This document shows, piece after piece, positions 11,802 through 23,732 of a stretch of DNA of 49,174 bases (position 1 is the first letter of the stretch; every line of letters starts with the position of its first letter). The DNA lies in the NCBI GenBank assembly GCA_905220665.1, contig CAJNAR010000055.1, positions 1 to 49,174 of the forward strand, written 5' to 3'. The translations under genes and the position numbers were made by a program. The notes below the pieces were generated by a model. It ran no database searches and was not told the DNA's origin. It worked only from the letters and a program-made list of their open reading frames with translations. Source of the stretch: Albugo candida. Lineage: Eukaryota > Oomycota > Peronosporomycetes > Albuginales > Albuginaceae.

Positions 11802-12398
11802 CTATTTATAGTGCGTATAATTGATATTCGAGGAGAAAAGATCAAAAAGAATGCTAATATAGAGACAATTTGGTTCCTTTCGTTCATTTCTCATCCAGCA
11901 CTCGAGTTTCTCAGTTTGTCGTTTCTGACTTCTGATAGTGATTCCTTCATAAAAGATGCCTTCCTTTACGTAAAATCTTAGCAGATACTTTTGCTGCGCG
12001 AATACTACTTTCCTACGATTTCTCGCCAAAAATGCTCCGTGGCAAAGCGGATTGGTAAAAACTGGCAAATATAGCTCAATAGAGAATCGGTTGTGGTCAA
12101 TGCATTAACTTTATGTTCATAACCTCTATGTTCGTTTTTTGTACTGGTGTAATTTGTAGCAAAGATATTTCTCTCTCTCTTTTTCAAGGCCCACAAGATG
12201 CAGATGGTATTTCAGATGGTATGACTCAGGCTCATGTTGGTTCGTGATGATGTTGTGGCATGCGTGCCAAGCGCTATATCAAGGCTACGAAAGCGAGAAA
12301 GGACACATCGTTTATCGAGTTCAGGGAACCCTTGAGATTGAATTGCAAATAATCGACAAGATCAACAAGCGCTGTGGAAAACAATTGACGAGACAATT
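11802..12398 (+). repeat. Copy #20, mosaic copy
   Basis: CGAGG with p149 T, a type a box and CATAACC (an h2-derived end without the rest of h2). Its tail is unusual: GATGATGTTGTGG, GCCAAGCGCTATATC, then GGACAC followed by the K2 CAGGG/TTGAG. The mixture within about 100 bases suggests several short conversion tracts. Confidence 0.88.
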
Positions 12399-12994
12399 CT
12401 ATTTATAGTGCGTATAATTGATATTGCAGGAGAAAAGATTAAAAAGAATGCTAATATAGAGACAATTTGGTTCCTTTCGTTCATTTCTCATCCAGCACTC
12501 GAGTTTCTCAGTTTGTCGTTTCTGACTTCTGATAGTGATTCCTTCATAAAAGATGCCTTCCTTTACGTAAAATCTTAGCAGATACTTTTGCTGCGCGAAT
12601 ACTACTTTCCTACGATTTCTCGCCAAAAATGCTCCGTGGGAAACCGGATTGGTAAAAACTGGCAAATATAGCTCGATAGAGAATCGGTTGTGGTCAATGG
12701 ATTAACTCTATGTTCGAACCTCTATGTTCGTTTTTTGTACTGGTGTAATTTGTAGCAAAGATATTTCTCTCTCTCTTTTTCAAGGCCCAAAAGATGCAGA
12801 TGGTATTTCAGATGGTATGACTCAGGCTCATGTTGGTTCGTGATGATCTTGTGGCATGCGTGCCTAGCGATATATCAAGGCTACGAAAGCGAGAAAGGAC
12901 ATATCCTGTATCGAGTTCACGGAACCCTTAGGATTGAATTGCAAATAATCGACAAGATCAACAAGCGCTGTGGAAAACAATTGACGAAATAATT

Positions 12995-13586
12995 CTATTT
13001 ATAGTGCGTATAATTGATATTCGAGGAGAAAAGATCAAAAAGAATGCTAATATAGAGACAATTTGGTTCCTTTCGTTCATTTCTCATCCAACACTCGAGT
13101 TTCTCAGTTTGTCGTTTCTGACTTCTGATAGTGATTCCTTCATAAAAGATGCCTTCCTTTACGTAAAATCTTAGCAGATACTTTTGCTGCGCGAATACTA
13201 CTTTCCTACGATTTTGTCGCCAAAAATGCTTCGTGGGAAACCGGATTGGTAAAAACTGGCAAATATAGCTCGATAGAGAATCGGTTGTGGTCAATGCATT
13301 AACTTTATGTTCATAACCCCTCTGGTCGTTTTTTGTACTGGTGTAATTTGTATCAAAGATATTCCTCTTTTTCAAAGCCCACATCATGCAGATGGTATTT
13401 CAGATGGTATGACTCAGGCTCATGTTGGTTCGTGATGATCTTGTGGCATGCGTGCCTAGCGATATATCAAGGCTACGAAAGCGAGAAAGAACACATCGTT
13501 TATCGAGTTCACGGAACCCTTAAGATTGAATTGCAAATAATCGACAAGATCAACAAGCGCTGTGGAAAACAATTGACGAGACAATT
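12995..13586 (+). repeat. 592-bp variant monomer (copy #22)
   Basis: It carries ATAACCCCTCTGGTCG, then TTTGTATCAAAG (TAG changed to TAT), then ATTCCTCTTTTTCAAAGCCC, where the CT tract has lost six bases. The long p220 site adds one, giving 592. The box is type e, the closest CENP-B-box match. By eye it is identical along its whole length to #38 (22544-23135). #33 (19563-20154) differs from both only in its tail. Confidence 0.93.
13229..13245 (+). other. CENP-B-box-like 17-mer (type e), copy #22
   Basis: CTTCGTGGGAAACCGGA against the mammalian consensus YTTCGTTGGAARCGGGA matches 15 of 17 positions. The mismatches are position 7 (G for T) and position 14 (C for G). Of the nine core bases (nTTCGnnnnAnnCGGGn) eight are present; CGGG reads CCGG. 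The similarity is direct; binding by a CENP-B-like protein is inference, and the CGGG mismatch could abolish it. Confidence 0.45.
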
Positions 13587-14182
13587 CTATTTATAGTGCG
13601 TATAATTGATATTGAGGAGAAAAGATTAAAAAGAATGCTAATATAGAGACAATTTGGTTCCTTTCGTTCATTTCTCATCCAGCACTCGAGTTTCTCAGTT
13701 TGTCGTTTCTGACTTCTGATAGTGATTCCTTCATAAAAGATGCCTTCCTTTACGTAAAATCTTAGCAGATACTTTTGCTGCGCGAATACTACTTTCCTAC
13801 GATTTCTCGCCAAAAATGCTCCGTGGGAAACCGGATTGGTAAAAACTGGCAAATATAGCTCGATAGAGAATCGGTTGTGGTCAATGCGTTAACTTTATGT
13901 TCATTACCTCTATGTTCGTTTTTTGTACTGGTGTAATTTGTAGCAAAGATATTTCTCTCTCTCTTTTTCAAGGCCCAAAAGATGCAGATGGTATTTCAGA
14001 TGGTATGACTCAGGCTCATGTTAGTTCGTGATGATCTTGTGGCATGCGTGCCTAGCGATATATCAAGGCTACGAAAGCGAGAAAGAACACATCGTTTATC
14101 GAGTTCAGGGAACCCTTGAGATTGAATTGCAAATAATCGACAAGATCAACAAGCGCTGTGGAAAACAATTGACGAGACAATT

Positions 14183-15976
14183 CTATTTATAGTGCGTATA
14201 ATTGATATTCGAGGAGAAAAGATCAAAAAGAATGCTAATATAGAGACAATTTGGTTCCTTTCGTTCATTTCTCATCCAGCACTCGAGTTTCTCAGTTTGT
14301 CGTTTCTGACTTCTGATAGTGATTCCTTCAAAAAAGATGCCTTCCTTTACGTAAAATCTTAGCAGATACTTTTGCTGCGCGAATACTACTTTCCTACGAT
14401 TTCTCGCCAAAAATGCTCCGTGGCAAAGCGGATTGGTAAAAACTGGCAAATATAGCTCAATAGAGAATCGGTTGTGGTCAATGCATTAACTTTATGTTCA
14501 TTACCTCTATGTTCGGTTTTTTGTACTGGTGTAATTTGTAGCAAAGATATTTCTCTCTCTCTTTTTCAAGGCCCACATCATGCAGATGGTATTTCAGATG
14601 GTATGACTCAGGCTCATGTTGGTTCGTGATGATCTTGTGGCATGCGTGCCTAGCGATATATCAAGGCTACGAAAGCGAGAAATGACATATCCTGTATCGA
14701 GTTCACGGAACCCTTAGGATTGAATTGCAAACAATCGACAAGATCAACAAGCGCTGTGGAAAACAATTGACGAGACAATTCTATTTATAGTGCGTATAAT
14801 TGATATTCGAGGAGAAAAGATCAAAAAGAATGCTAATATAGAGACAATTTGGTTCCTTTCGTTCATTTCTCATCCAGCACTCGAGTTTCTCAGTTTGTCG
14901 TTTCTGACTTCTGATAGTGATTCCTTCAAAAAAGATGCCTTCCTTTACGTAAAATCTTAGCAGATACTTTTGCTGCGCGAATACTACTTTCCTACGATTT
15001 CTCGCCAAAAATGCTCCGTGGCAAAGCGGATTGGTAAAAACTGGCAAATATAGCTCAATAGAGAATCGGTTGTGGTCAATGCATTAACTTTATGTTCATT
15101 ACCTCTATGTTCGGTTTTTTGTACTGGTGTAATTTGTAGCAAAGATATTTCTCTCTCTCTTTTTCAAGGCCCACATCATGCAGATGGTATTTCAGATGGT
15201 ATGACTCAGGCTCATGTTGGTTCGTGATGATCTTGTGGCATGCGTACCTAGCGATATATCAAGGCTACGAAAGCGAGAAAGGACACATCGTTTATCGAGT
15301 TCACGGAACCCTTAGGATTGAATTGCAAATAATCGACAAGATCAACAAGCGCTGTGGAAAACAATTGACGAGACAATTCTATTTATAGTGCGTATAATTG
15401 ATATTCGAGGAGAAAAGATCAAAAAGAATGCTAATATAGAGACAATTTGGTTCCTTTCGTTCATTTCTCATCCAGCACTCGAGTTTCTCAGTTTGTCGTT
15501 TCTGACTTCTGATAGTGATTCCTTCAAAAAAGATGCCTTCCTTTACGTAAAATCTTAGCAGATACTTTTGCTGCGCGAATACTACTTTCCTACGATTTTG
15601 TCGCCAAAAATGCTCCGTGGGAAACCGGATTGGTAAAAACTGGCAAATATAGCTCGATAGAGAATCGGTTGTGGTCAATGCATTAACTTTATGTTCATTA
15701 CCTCTATGTTCGTTTCTTGTACTGGTGTAATTTGTAGCAAAGGTTTTTCTCTCTCTCTTTTTCAAGGCCCACAAGATGCAGATGGTATTTCAGATGGTAT
15801 GACTCAGGCTCATGTTGGTTCGTGATGATCTTGTGGCATGCGTGCCTAGCGATATATCAAGGCTACGAAAGCGAGAAAGGACACATCGTTTATCGAGTTC
15901 ACGGAACCCTTAAGATTGAATTGCAAATAATCGACAAGATCAACAAGCGCTGTGGAAAACAATTGACGAGACAATT
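14183..15976 (+). repeat. Copies #24-#26
   Basis: All CGAGG with AAAAAA at p149 and 598 bp long. #24 and #25 have type a boxes, GCTCAA, GTTCGGTTTTTTG and CACATCATG. #24 ends K3 with TGACAT and CAAACAATCG. #25 has GCGTACCTAG and GGACAC with TTAGG. #26 has the long site, type c box, GTTTCTTG / AAGGTTT and CACAAGATG. #25-#26 resemble #41-#42, about 9.55 kb to the right. Confidence 0.9.
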
Positions 15977-18900
15977 CTATTTATAGTGCGTATAATTGAT
16001 ATTGGAGGAGAAAAGATTAAAAAGAATGCTAATACAGAGACAATTTGGTTCCTTTCGTTCATTTCTCATCCAACACTCGAGTTTCTCAGTTTGTCGTTTC
16101 TGACTTCCGATAGTAATTCCTTCATAAAAGATGCCTTCCTTTACGTAAAATCTTAGCAGATACTTTTGCTGCGCGAATACTACTTTCCTACGATTTCTCG
16201 CCAAAAATGCTCCGTGGCAAAGCGGATTGGTAAAAACTGGCAAATATAGCTCAATAGAGAATCGGTTGTGGTCAATGCATTAACTTTATGTTCATTACCT
16301 CTATGTTCGGTTTTTTGTACTGGTGTAATTTGTAGCAAAGATATTTCTCTCTCTCTTTTTCAAGGCCCACATCATGCAGATGGTATTTCAGATGGTATGA
16401 CTCTGGCTCATGTTGGTTCGTGATGATCTTGTGGCATGCGTGCCTAGCGATATATCAAGGCTACGAAAGCGAGAAATGACATATCCTGTATCGAGTTCAC
16501 GGAACCCTTAGGATTGAATTGCAAACAATCGACAAGATCAACAAGCGCTGTGGAAAACAATTGACGAGACAATTCTATTTATAGTGCGTATAATTGATAT
16601 TCGAGGAGAAAAGATCAAAAAGAATGCTAATATAGAGACAATTTGGTTCCTTTCGTTCATTTCTCATCCAGCACTCGAGTTTCTCAGTTTGTCGTTTCTG
16701 ACTTCTGATAGTGATTCCTTCATAAAAGATGCCTTCCTTTACGTAAAATCTTAGCAGATACTTTTGCTGCGCGAATACTACTTTCCTACGATTTCTCGCC
16801 AAAAATGCTCCGTGGGAAACCGGATTGGTAAAAACTGGCAAATATAGCTCGATAGAGAATCGGTTGTGGTCAATGCGTTAACTTTATGTTCATTACCTCT
16901 ATGTTCGTTTTTTGTACTGGTGTAATTTGTAGCAAAGATATTTCTCTCTCTCTTTTTCAAGGCCCACAAGATGCAGATGGTATTTCAGATGGTATGACTC
17001 AGGCTCATGTTGGTTCGTGATGATCTTGTGGCATGCGTGCCTAGCGATCTATCAAGGCTACGAAAGCGAGAAAGAACACATCGTTTATCGAGTTCACGGA
17101 ACCCTTAAGATTGAATTGCAAATAATCGACAAGATCAACAAGCGCTGTGGAAAACAATTGACGAGACAATTCTATTTATAGTACGTATAATTGATATTGG
17201 AGGAGAAAAGATTAAAAAGAATGCTAATATAGAGACAATTTGTTTCCTTTCGTTCATTTCTCATCCAACACTCGAGTTTCTCAGTTTGTCGTTTCTGACT
17301 TCTGATAGTAATTCCTTCATAAAAGATGCCTTCCTTTACGTAAAATCTTAGCAGATACTTTTGCTGCGCGAATACTACTTTCCTACGATTTCTCGCCAAA
17401 AATGCTCCGTGGCAACGCGGATTGGTAAAAACTGGCAAATATAGCTCGATAGAGAATCGGTTGTGGTCAATGCATTAACTTTATGTTCATTACCTCTATG
17501 TTCGTTTTTTGTACTGGTGTAATAATTTGTAGCAAAGGTTTTTCTCTCTCTCTTTTTCAAGGCCCACAAGATGCAGATGGTATTTCAGATGGTATGACTC
17601 AGGCTCATGTTGGTTCGTGATGATCTTGTGGCATGCGTGCCTAGCGATATATCAAGGCTACGAAAGCGAGAAAGGACACATCGTTTATCGAGTTCACGGA
17701 ACCCTTAAGATTGAATTGCAAATAATCGACAAGATCAACAAGCGCTGTGGAAAACAATTGACGAGACAATTCTATTTATAGTGCGTATAATTGATATTGG
17801 AGGAGAAAAGATTAAAAAGAATGCTAATACAGAGACAATTTGGTTCCTTTCGTTCATTTCTCATCCAACACTCGAGTTTCTCAGTTTGTCGTTTCTGACT
17901 TCCGATAGTAATTCCTTCATAAAAGATGCCTTCCTTTACGTAAAATCTTAGCAGATACTTTTGCTGCGCGAATACTACTTTCCTACGATTTCTCGCCAAA
18001 AATGCTCCGTGGCAAAGCGGATTGGTAAAAACTGGCAAATATAGCTCAATAGAGAATCGGTTGTGGTCAATGCATTAACTTTATGTTCATTACCTCTATG
18101 TTCGGTTTTTTGTACTGGTGTAATTTGTAGCAAAGATATTTCTCTCTCTCTTTTTCAAGGCCCACATCATGCAGATGGTATTTCAGATGGTATGACTCTG
18201 GCTCATGTTGGTTCGTGATGATCTTGTGGCATGCGTGCCTAGCGATATATCAAGGCAACGAAAGCGAGAAATGACATATCCTGTATCGAGTTCACGGAAC
18301 CCTTAGGATTGAATTGCAAACAATCGACAAGATCAACAAGCGCTGTGGAAAACAATTGACGAGACAATTCTATTTATAGTGCGTATAATTGATATTCGAG
18401 GAGAAAAGATCAAAAAGAATGCTAATATAGAGACAATTTGGTTCCTTTCGTTCATTTCTCATCCAGCACTCGAGTTTCTCAGTTTGTCGTTTCTGACTTC
18501 TGATAGTGATTCCTTCATAAAAGATGCCTTCCTTTACGTAAAATCTTAGCAGATACTTTTGCTGCGCGAATACTACTTTCCTACGATTTCTCGCCAAAAA
18601 TGCTCCGTGGGAAACCGGATTGGTAAAAACTGGCAAATATAGCTCGATAGAGAATCGGTTGTGGTCAATGCGTTAACTTTATGTTCATTACCTCTATGTT
18701 CGTTTTTTTACTGGTGTAATTTGTAGCAAAGATATTTCTCTCTCTCTTTTTCAAGGCCCACAAGATGCAGATGGTATTTCAGATGGTATGACTCAGGCTC
18801 ATGTTGGTTCGTGATGATCTTGTGGCATGCGTGCCTAGCGATATATCAAGGCTACGAAAGCGAGAAAGAACACATCGTTTATCGAGTTCACGGAACCCTT

Positions 18901-19562
18901 AAGATTGAATTGCAAATAATCGACAAGATCAACAAGCGCTGTGGAAAACAATTGACGAGACAATTCTATTTATAGTGCGTATAATTGATATTGGAGGAGA
19001 AAAGATTAAAAAGAATGCTAATATAGAGACAATTTGTTTCCTTTCGTTCATTTCTCATCCAACACTCGAGTTTCTCAGTTTGTCGTTTCTGACTTCTGAT
19101 AGTGATTCCTTCAAAAAAGATGCCTTCCTTTACGTAAAATCTTAGCAGATACTTTTGCTGCGCGAATACTACTTTCCTACGATTTCTCGCCAAAAATGCT
19201 CCGTGGCAACGCGGATTGGTAAAAACTGGCAAATATAGCTCGATAGAGAATCGGTTGTGGTCAATGCATTAACTTTATGTTCATTACCTCTATGTTCGTT
19301 TCTTGTACTGGTGTAATTTGTAGCAAAGGTTTTTCTCTCTCTCTTTTTCAAGGCCCACAAGATGCAGATGGTATTTCAGATGGTATGACTCAGGCTCATG
19401 TTGGTTCGTGATGATCTTGTGGCATGCGTGCCTAGCGATATATCAAGGCTACGAAAGCGAGAAATGACATATCCTGTATCGAGTTCACGGAACCCTTAGG
19501 ATTGAATTGCAAATAATCGACAAGATCAACAAGCGCTGTGGAAAACAATTGACGAAATAATT
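15977..19562 (+). repeat. Three-copy higher-order repeat, two units (#27-#29, #30-#32)
   Basis: Unit offset is 1,794-1,795 bp. First members (#27, #30): GGAGG, AATACAG, CCGATAGTAAT, type a box, CTCTGGCTC, TGACAT K3 and CAAACAATCG. Second members (#28, #31): CGAGG, type c box, GCGTTAAC, CACAAGATG, GAACAC. Third members (#29, #32): GGAGG, the rare TTTGTTTCC and a type d box. The third members have diverged most: #29 has GTACGT near its start, GATAGTAAT and a 3-bp insertion; #32 has AAAAAA, GTTTCTTG, TGACAT and a GACGAAATAATTC end. Confidence 0.88.
17172..17771 (+). repeat. Longest copy, 600 bp (#29), with 3-bp insertion
   Basis: GTGTAATAATTTGTAG at about 17517-17532 replaces the usual GTGTAATTTGTAG, a TAA/AAT triplet duplication. 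It is the only 600-bp spacing in the window. The same copy has GTACGTATAA where nearly all others have GTGCGTATAA; #36 at 21350 shares that change and the TTTGTTTCC change but not the insertion, so the insertion looks younger. Confidence 0.88.
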
Positions 19563-21946
19563 CTATTTATAGTGCGTATAATTGATATTCGAGGAGAAAA
19601 GATCAAAAAGAATGCTAATATAGAGACAATTTGGTTCCTTTCGTTCATTTCTCATCCAACACTCGAGTTTCTCAGTTTGTCGTTTCTGACTTCTGATAGT
19701 GATTCCTTCATAAAAGATGCCTTCCTTTACGTAAAATCTTAGCAGATACTTTTGCTGCGCGAATACTACTTTCCTACGATTTTGTCGCCAAAAATGCTTC
19801 GTGGGAAACCGGATTGGTAAAAACTGGCAAATATAGCTCGATAGAGAATCGGTTGTGGTCAATGCATTAACTTTATGTTCATAACCCCTCTGGTCGTTTT
19901 TTGTACTGGTGTAATTTGTATCAAAGATATTCCTCTTTTTCAAAGCCCACATCATGCAGATGGTATTTCAGATGGTATGACTCAGGCTCATGTTGGTTCG
20001 TGATGATCTTGTGGCATGCGTGCCTAGCGCTATATCAAGGCTACGAAAGCGAGAAAGGACATATCCTGTATCGAGTTCAGGGAACCCTTGAGATTGAATT
20101 GCAAATAATCGACAAGATCAACAAGCGCTGTGGAAAACAATTGACGAGACAATTCTATTTATAGTGCGTATAATTGATATTGCAGGAGAAAAGATTAAAA
20201 AGAATGCTAATATAGAGACAATTTGGTTCCTTTCGTTCATTTCTCATCCAGCACTCGAGTTTCTCAGTTTGTCGTTTCTGACTTCTGATAGTGATTCCTT
20301 CATAAAAGATGCCTTCCTTTACGTAAAATCTTAGCAGATACTTTTGCTGCGCGAATACTACTTTCCTACGATTTCTCGCCAAAAATGCTCCGTGGGAAAC
20401 CGGATTGGTAAAAACTGGCAAATATAGCTCGATAGAGAATCGGTTGTGGTCAATGCGTTAACTTTATGTTCATTACCTCTATGTTCGTTTTTTGTACTGG
20501 TGTAATTTGTAGCAAAGATATTTCTCTCTCTCTTTTTCAAGGCCCACAAGATGCAGATGGTATTTCAGATGGTATGACTCAGGCTCATGTTGGTTCGTAA
20601 TGATCTTGTGGCATGCGTGCCTAGCGATATATCAAGGCTACGAAAGCGAGAAAGAACACATCGTTTATCGAGTTCAGGGAACCCTTGAGATTGAATTGCA
20701 AATAATCGACAAGATCAACAAGCGCTGTGGAAAACAATTGACGAGACAATTCTATTTATAGTGCGTATAATTGATATTCGAGGAGAAAAGATCAAAAAGA
20801 ATGCTAATATAGAGACAATTTGGTTCCTTTCGTTCATTTCTCATCCAGCACTCGAGTTTCTCAGTTTGTCGTTTCTGACTTCTGATAGTGATTCCTTCAA
20901 AAAAGATGCCTTCCTTTACGTAAAATCTTAGCAGATACTTTTGCTGCGCGAATACTACTTTCCTACGATTTTGTCGCCAAAAATGCTTCGTGGCAAAGCG
21001 GGTTGGTAAAAACTGGCAAATATAGCTCAATAGAGAATCGGTTGTGGTCAATGCATTAACTTTATGTTCATAACCTCTATGTTCGTTTTTTGTACTGGTG
21101 TAATTTGTAGCAAAGATATTTCTCTCTCTCTTTTTCAAGGCCCACAAGATGCAGATGGTATTTCAGATGGTATCACTCAGGCTCATGTTGGTTCGTGATG
21201 ATCTTGTGGCATGCGTGCCTAGCGATATATCAAGGCTACGAAAGCGAGAAAGGACACATCGTTTATCGAGTTCACGGAACCCTTAAGATTGAATTGCAAA
21301 TAATCGACAAGATCAACAAGCGCTGTGGAAAACAATTGACGAGACAATTCTATTTATAGTACGTATAATTGATATTGGAGGAGAAAAGATTAAAAAGAAT
21401 GCTAATATAGAGACAATTTGTTTCCTTTCGTTCATTTCTCATCCAACACTCGAGTTTCTCAGTTTGTCGTTTCTGACTTCTGATAGTAATTCCTTCATAA
21501 AAGATGCCTTCCTTTACGTAAAATCTTAGCAGATACTTTTGCTGCGCGAATACTACTTTCCTACGATTTCTCGCCAAAAATGCTCCGTGGCAACGCGGAT
21601 TGGTAAAAACTGGCAAATATAGCTCGATAGAGAATCGGTTGTGGTCAATGCATTAACTTTATGTTCATTACCTCTATGTTCGTTTTTTGTACTGGTGTAA
21701 TTTGTAGCAAAGGTTTTTCTCTCTCTCTTTTTCAAGGTCCACAAGATGCAGATGGTATTTCAGATGGTATGACTTAGGCTCATGTTGGTTCGTGATGATC
21801 TTGTGGCATGCGTGCCTAGCGATATATCAAGGCTACGAAAGCGAGAAAGAACACATCGTTTATCGAGTTCACGGAACCCTTAAGATTGAATTGCAAATAA
21901 TCGACAAGATCAACAAGCGCTGTGGAAAACAATTGACGAGACAATT
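19563..21946 (+). repeat. Copies #33-#36, including a 592-bp copy
   Basis: #33 (19563-20154) is the second 592-bp copy; its tail has GCGCTATATC, GGACATATCCTG and CAGGG/TTGAG, a K3/K2 hybrid. #34 has GCAGG, type c box, GCGTTAAC, TTCGTAATG and K2. #35 joins the long site to a type b box with GCTCAA and CATAACC, and has TATCACTCAGG. #36 repeats the #29 haplotype (GTACGT, TTTGTTTCC, GATAGTAAT, type d) with AAGGTCCAC and GACTTAGGC. Confidence 0.9.
19797..19813 (+). other. CENP-B-box-like 17-mer (type e), copy #33
   Basis: Same 15-of-17 match as in copy #22, inside the second 592-bp monomer. Confidence 0.45.
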
Positions 21947-23732
21947 CTATTTATAGTGCGTATAATTGATATTGCAGGAGAAAAGATTAAAAAGAATGCT
22001 AATATAGAGACAATTTGGTTCCTTTCGTTCATTTCTCATCCAGCACTCGAGTTTCTCAGTTTGTCGTTTCTGACTTCTGATAGTGATTCCTTCATAAAAG
22101 ATGCCTTCCTTTACGTAAAATCTTAGCAGATACTTTTGCTGCGCGAATACTACTTTCCTACGATTTCTCGCCAAAAATGCTCCGTGGGAAACCGGATTGG
22201 TAAAAACTGGCAAATATAGCTCGATAGAGAATCGGTTGTGGTCAATGCGTTAACTTTATGTTCATTACCTCTATGTTCGTTTTTTGTACTGGTGTAATTT
22301 GTAGCAAAGATATTTCTCTCTCTCTTTTTCAAGGCCCAAAAGATGCAGATGGTATTTCAGATGGTATGACTCAGGCTCATGTTGGTTCGTGATGATCTTG
22401 TGGCATGCGTGCCTAGCGATATATCAAGGCTACGAAAGCGAGAAAGGACATATCCTGTATCGAGTTCACGGAACCCTTAGGATTGAATTGCAAATAATCG
22501 ACAAGATCAACAAGCGCTGTGGAAAACAATTGACGAAATAATTCTATTTATAGTGCGTATAATTGATATTCGAGGAGAAAAGATCAAAAAGAATGCTAAT
22601 ATAGAGACAATTTGGTTCCTTTCGTTCATTTCTCATCCAACACTCGAGTTTCTCAGTTTGTCGTTTCTGACTTCTGATAGTGATTCCTTCATAAAAGATG
22701 CCTTCCTTTACGTAAAATCTTAGCAGATACTTTTGCTGCGCGAATACTACTTTCCTACGATTTTGTCGCCAAAAATGCTTCGTGGGAAACCGGATTGGTA
22801 AAAACTGGCAAATATAGCTCGATAGAGAATCGGTTGTGGTCAATGCATTAACTTTATGTTCATAACCCCTCTGGTCGTTTTTTGTACTGGTGTAATTTGT
22901 ATCAAAGATATTCCTCTTTTTCAAAGCCCACATCATGCAGATGGTATTTCAGATGGTATGACTCAGGCTCATGTTGGTTCGTGATGATCTTGTGGCATGC
23001 GTGCCTAGCGATATATCAAGGCTACGAAAGCGAGAAAGAACACATCGTTTATCGAGTTCACGGAACCCTTAAGATTGAATTGCAAATAATCGACAAGATC
23101 AACAAGCGCTGTGGAAAACAATTGACGAGACAATTCTATTTATAGTGCGTATAATTGATATTGCAGGAGAAAAGATTAGAAAGAATGCTAATATAGAGAC
23201 AATTTGGTTCCTTTCGTTCATTTCTCATCCAGCACTCGAGTTTCTCAGTTTGTCGTTTCTGACTTCTGATAGTGATTCCTTCATAAAAGATGCCTTCCTT
23301 TACGTAAAATCTTAGCAGATACTTTTGCTGCGCGAATACTACTTTCCTACGATTTCTCGCCAAAAATGCTCCGTGGGAAACCGGATTGGTAAAAACTGGC
23401 AAATATAGCTCGATAGAGAATCGGTTGTGGTCAATGCGTTAACTTTATGTTCATTACCTCTATGTTCGTTTTTTGTACTGGTGTAATTTGTAGCAAAGAT
23501 ATTTCTCTCTCTCTTTTTCAAGGCCCAAAAGATGCAGATGGTATTTCAGATGGTATGACTCAGGCTCATGTTGGTTCGTGATGATCTTGTGGCATGCGTG
23601 CCTAGCGATATATCAAGGCTACGAAAGCGAGAAAGAACACATCGTTTATCGAGTTCACGGAACCCTTAAGATTGAATTGCAAATAATCGACAAGATCAAC
23701 AAGCGCTGTGGAAAACAATTGACGAGACAATT
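21947..23732 (+). repeat. Copies #37-#39, second occurrence of the 592-bp trio
   Basis: #37 matches #21 except across p300-325 (GCGTTAACTTTATG instead of GGATTAACTCTATG). #38 appears identical to #22. #39 matches #23 but has GCAGG, GATTAGAAAG and a K1 tail with GAACAC. Offsets of the three starts from the first trio are 9,548, 9,549 and 9,549 bp, and the next copy (#40) lies 9,550 bp from #24. Confidence 0.9.
22778..22794 (+). other. CENP-B-box-like 17-mer (type e), copy #38
   Basis: Same 15-of-17 match, inside the third 592-bp monomer. Confidence 0.45.

Larger units (their letters stand above)
12399..14182 (+). repeat. Copies #21-#23, trio around a 592-bp monomer (first occurrence)
   Basis: #21 is GCAGG with a type c box, CAAAAGATG, K3 and the ending GACGAAATAATTC. 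#22 is the unusual 592-bp copy. #23 has a one-base-shorter ATTGAGG start, a type c box, GCGTTAAC, CAAAAGATG and K2, with TTAGTTCG as a private change. The same ordered trio returns as #37-#39, 9,548-9,549 bp to the right. Confidence 0.9.

Noticed and set aside
13333..13596. Longer + strand open frame of 87 codons in the 592-bp copies (also 19901-20164 and 22882-23145)
   Set aside because: It exists only because TTTGTAG became TTTGTAT and the CT loss kept the frame. It starts at TTG and is the 53-codon frame extended upstream by loss of a stop.
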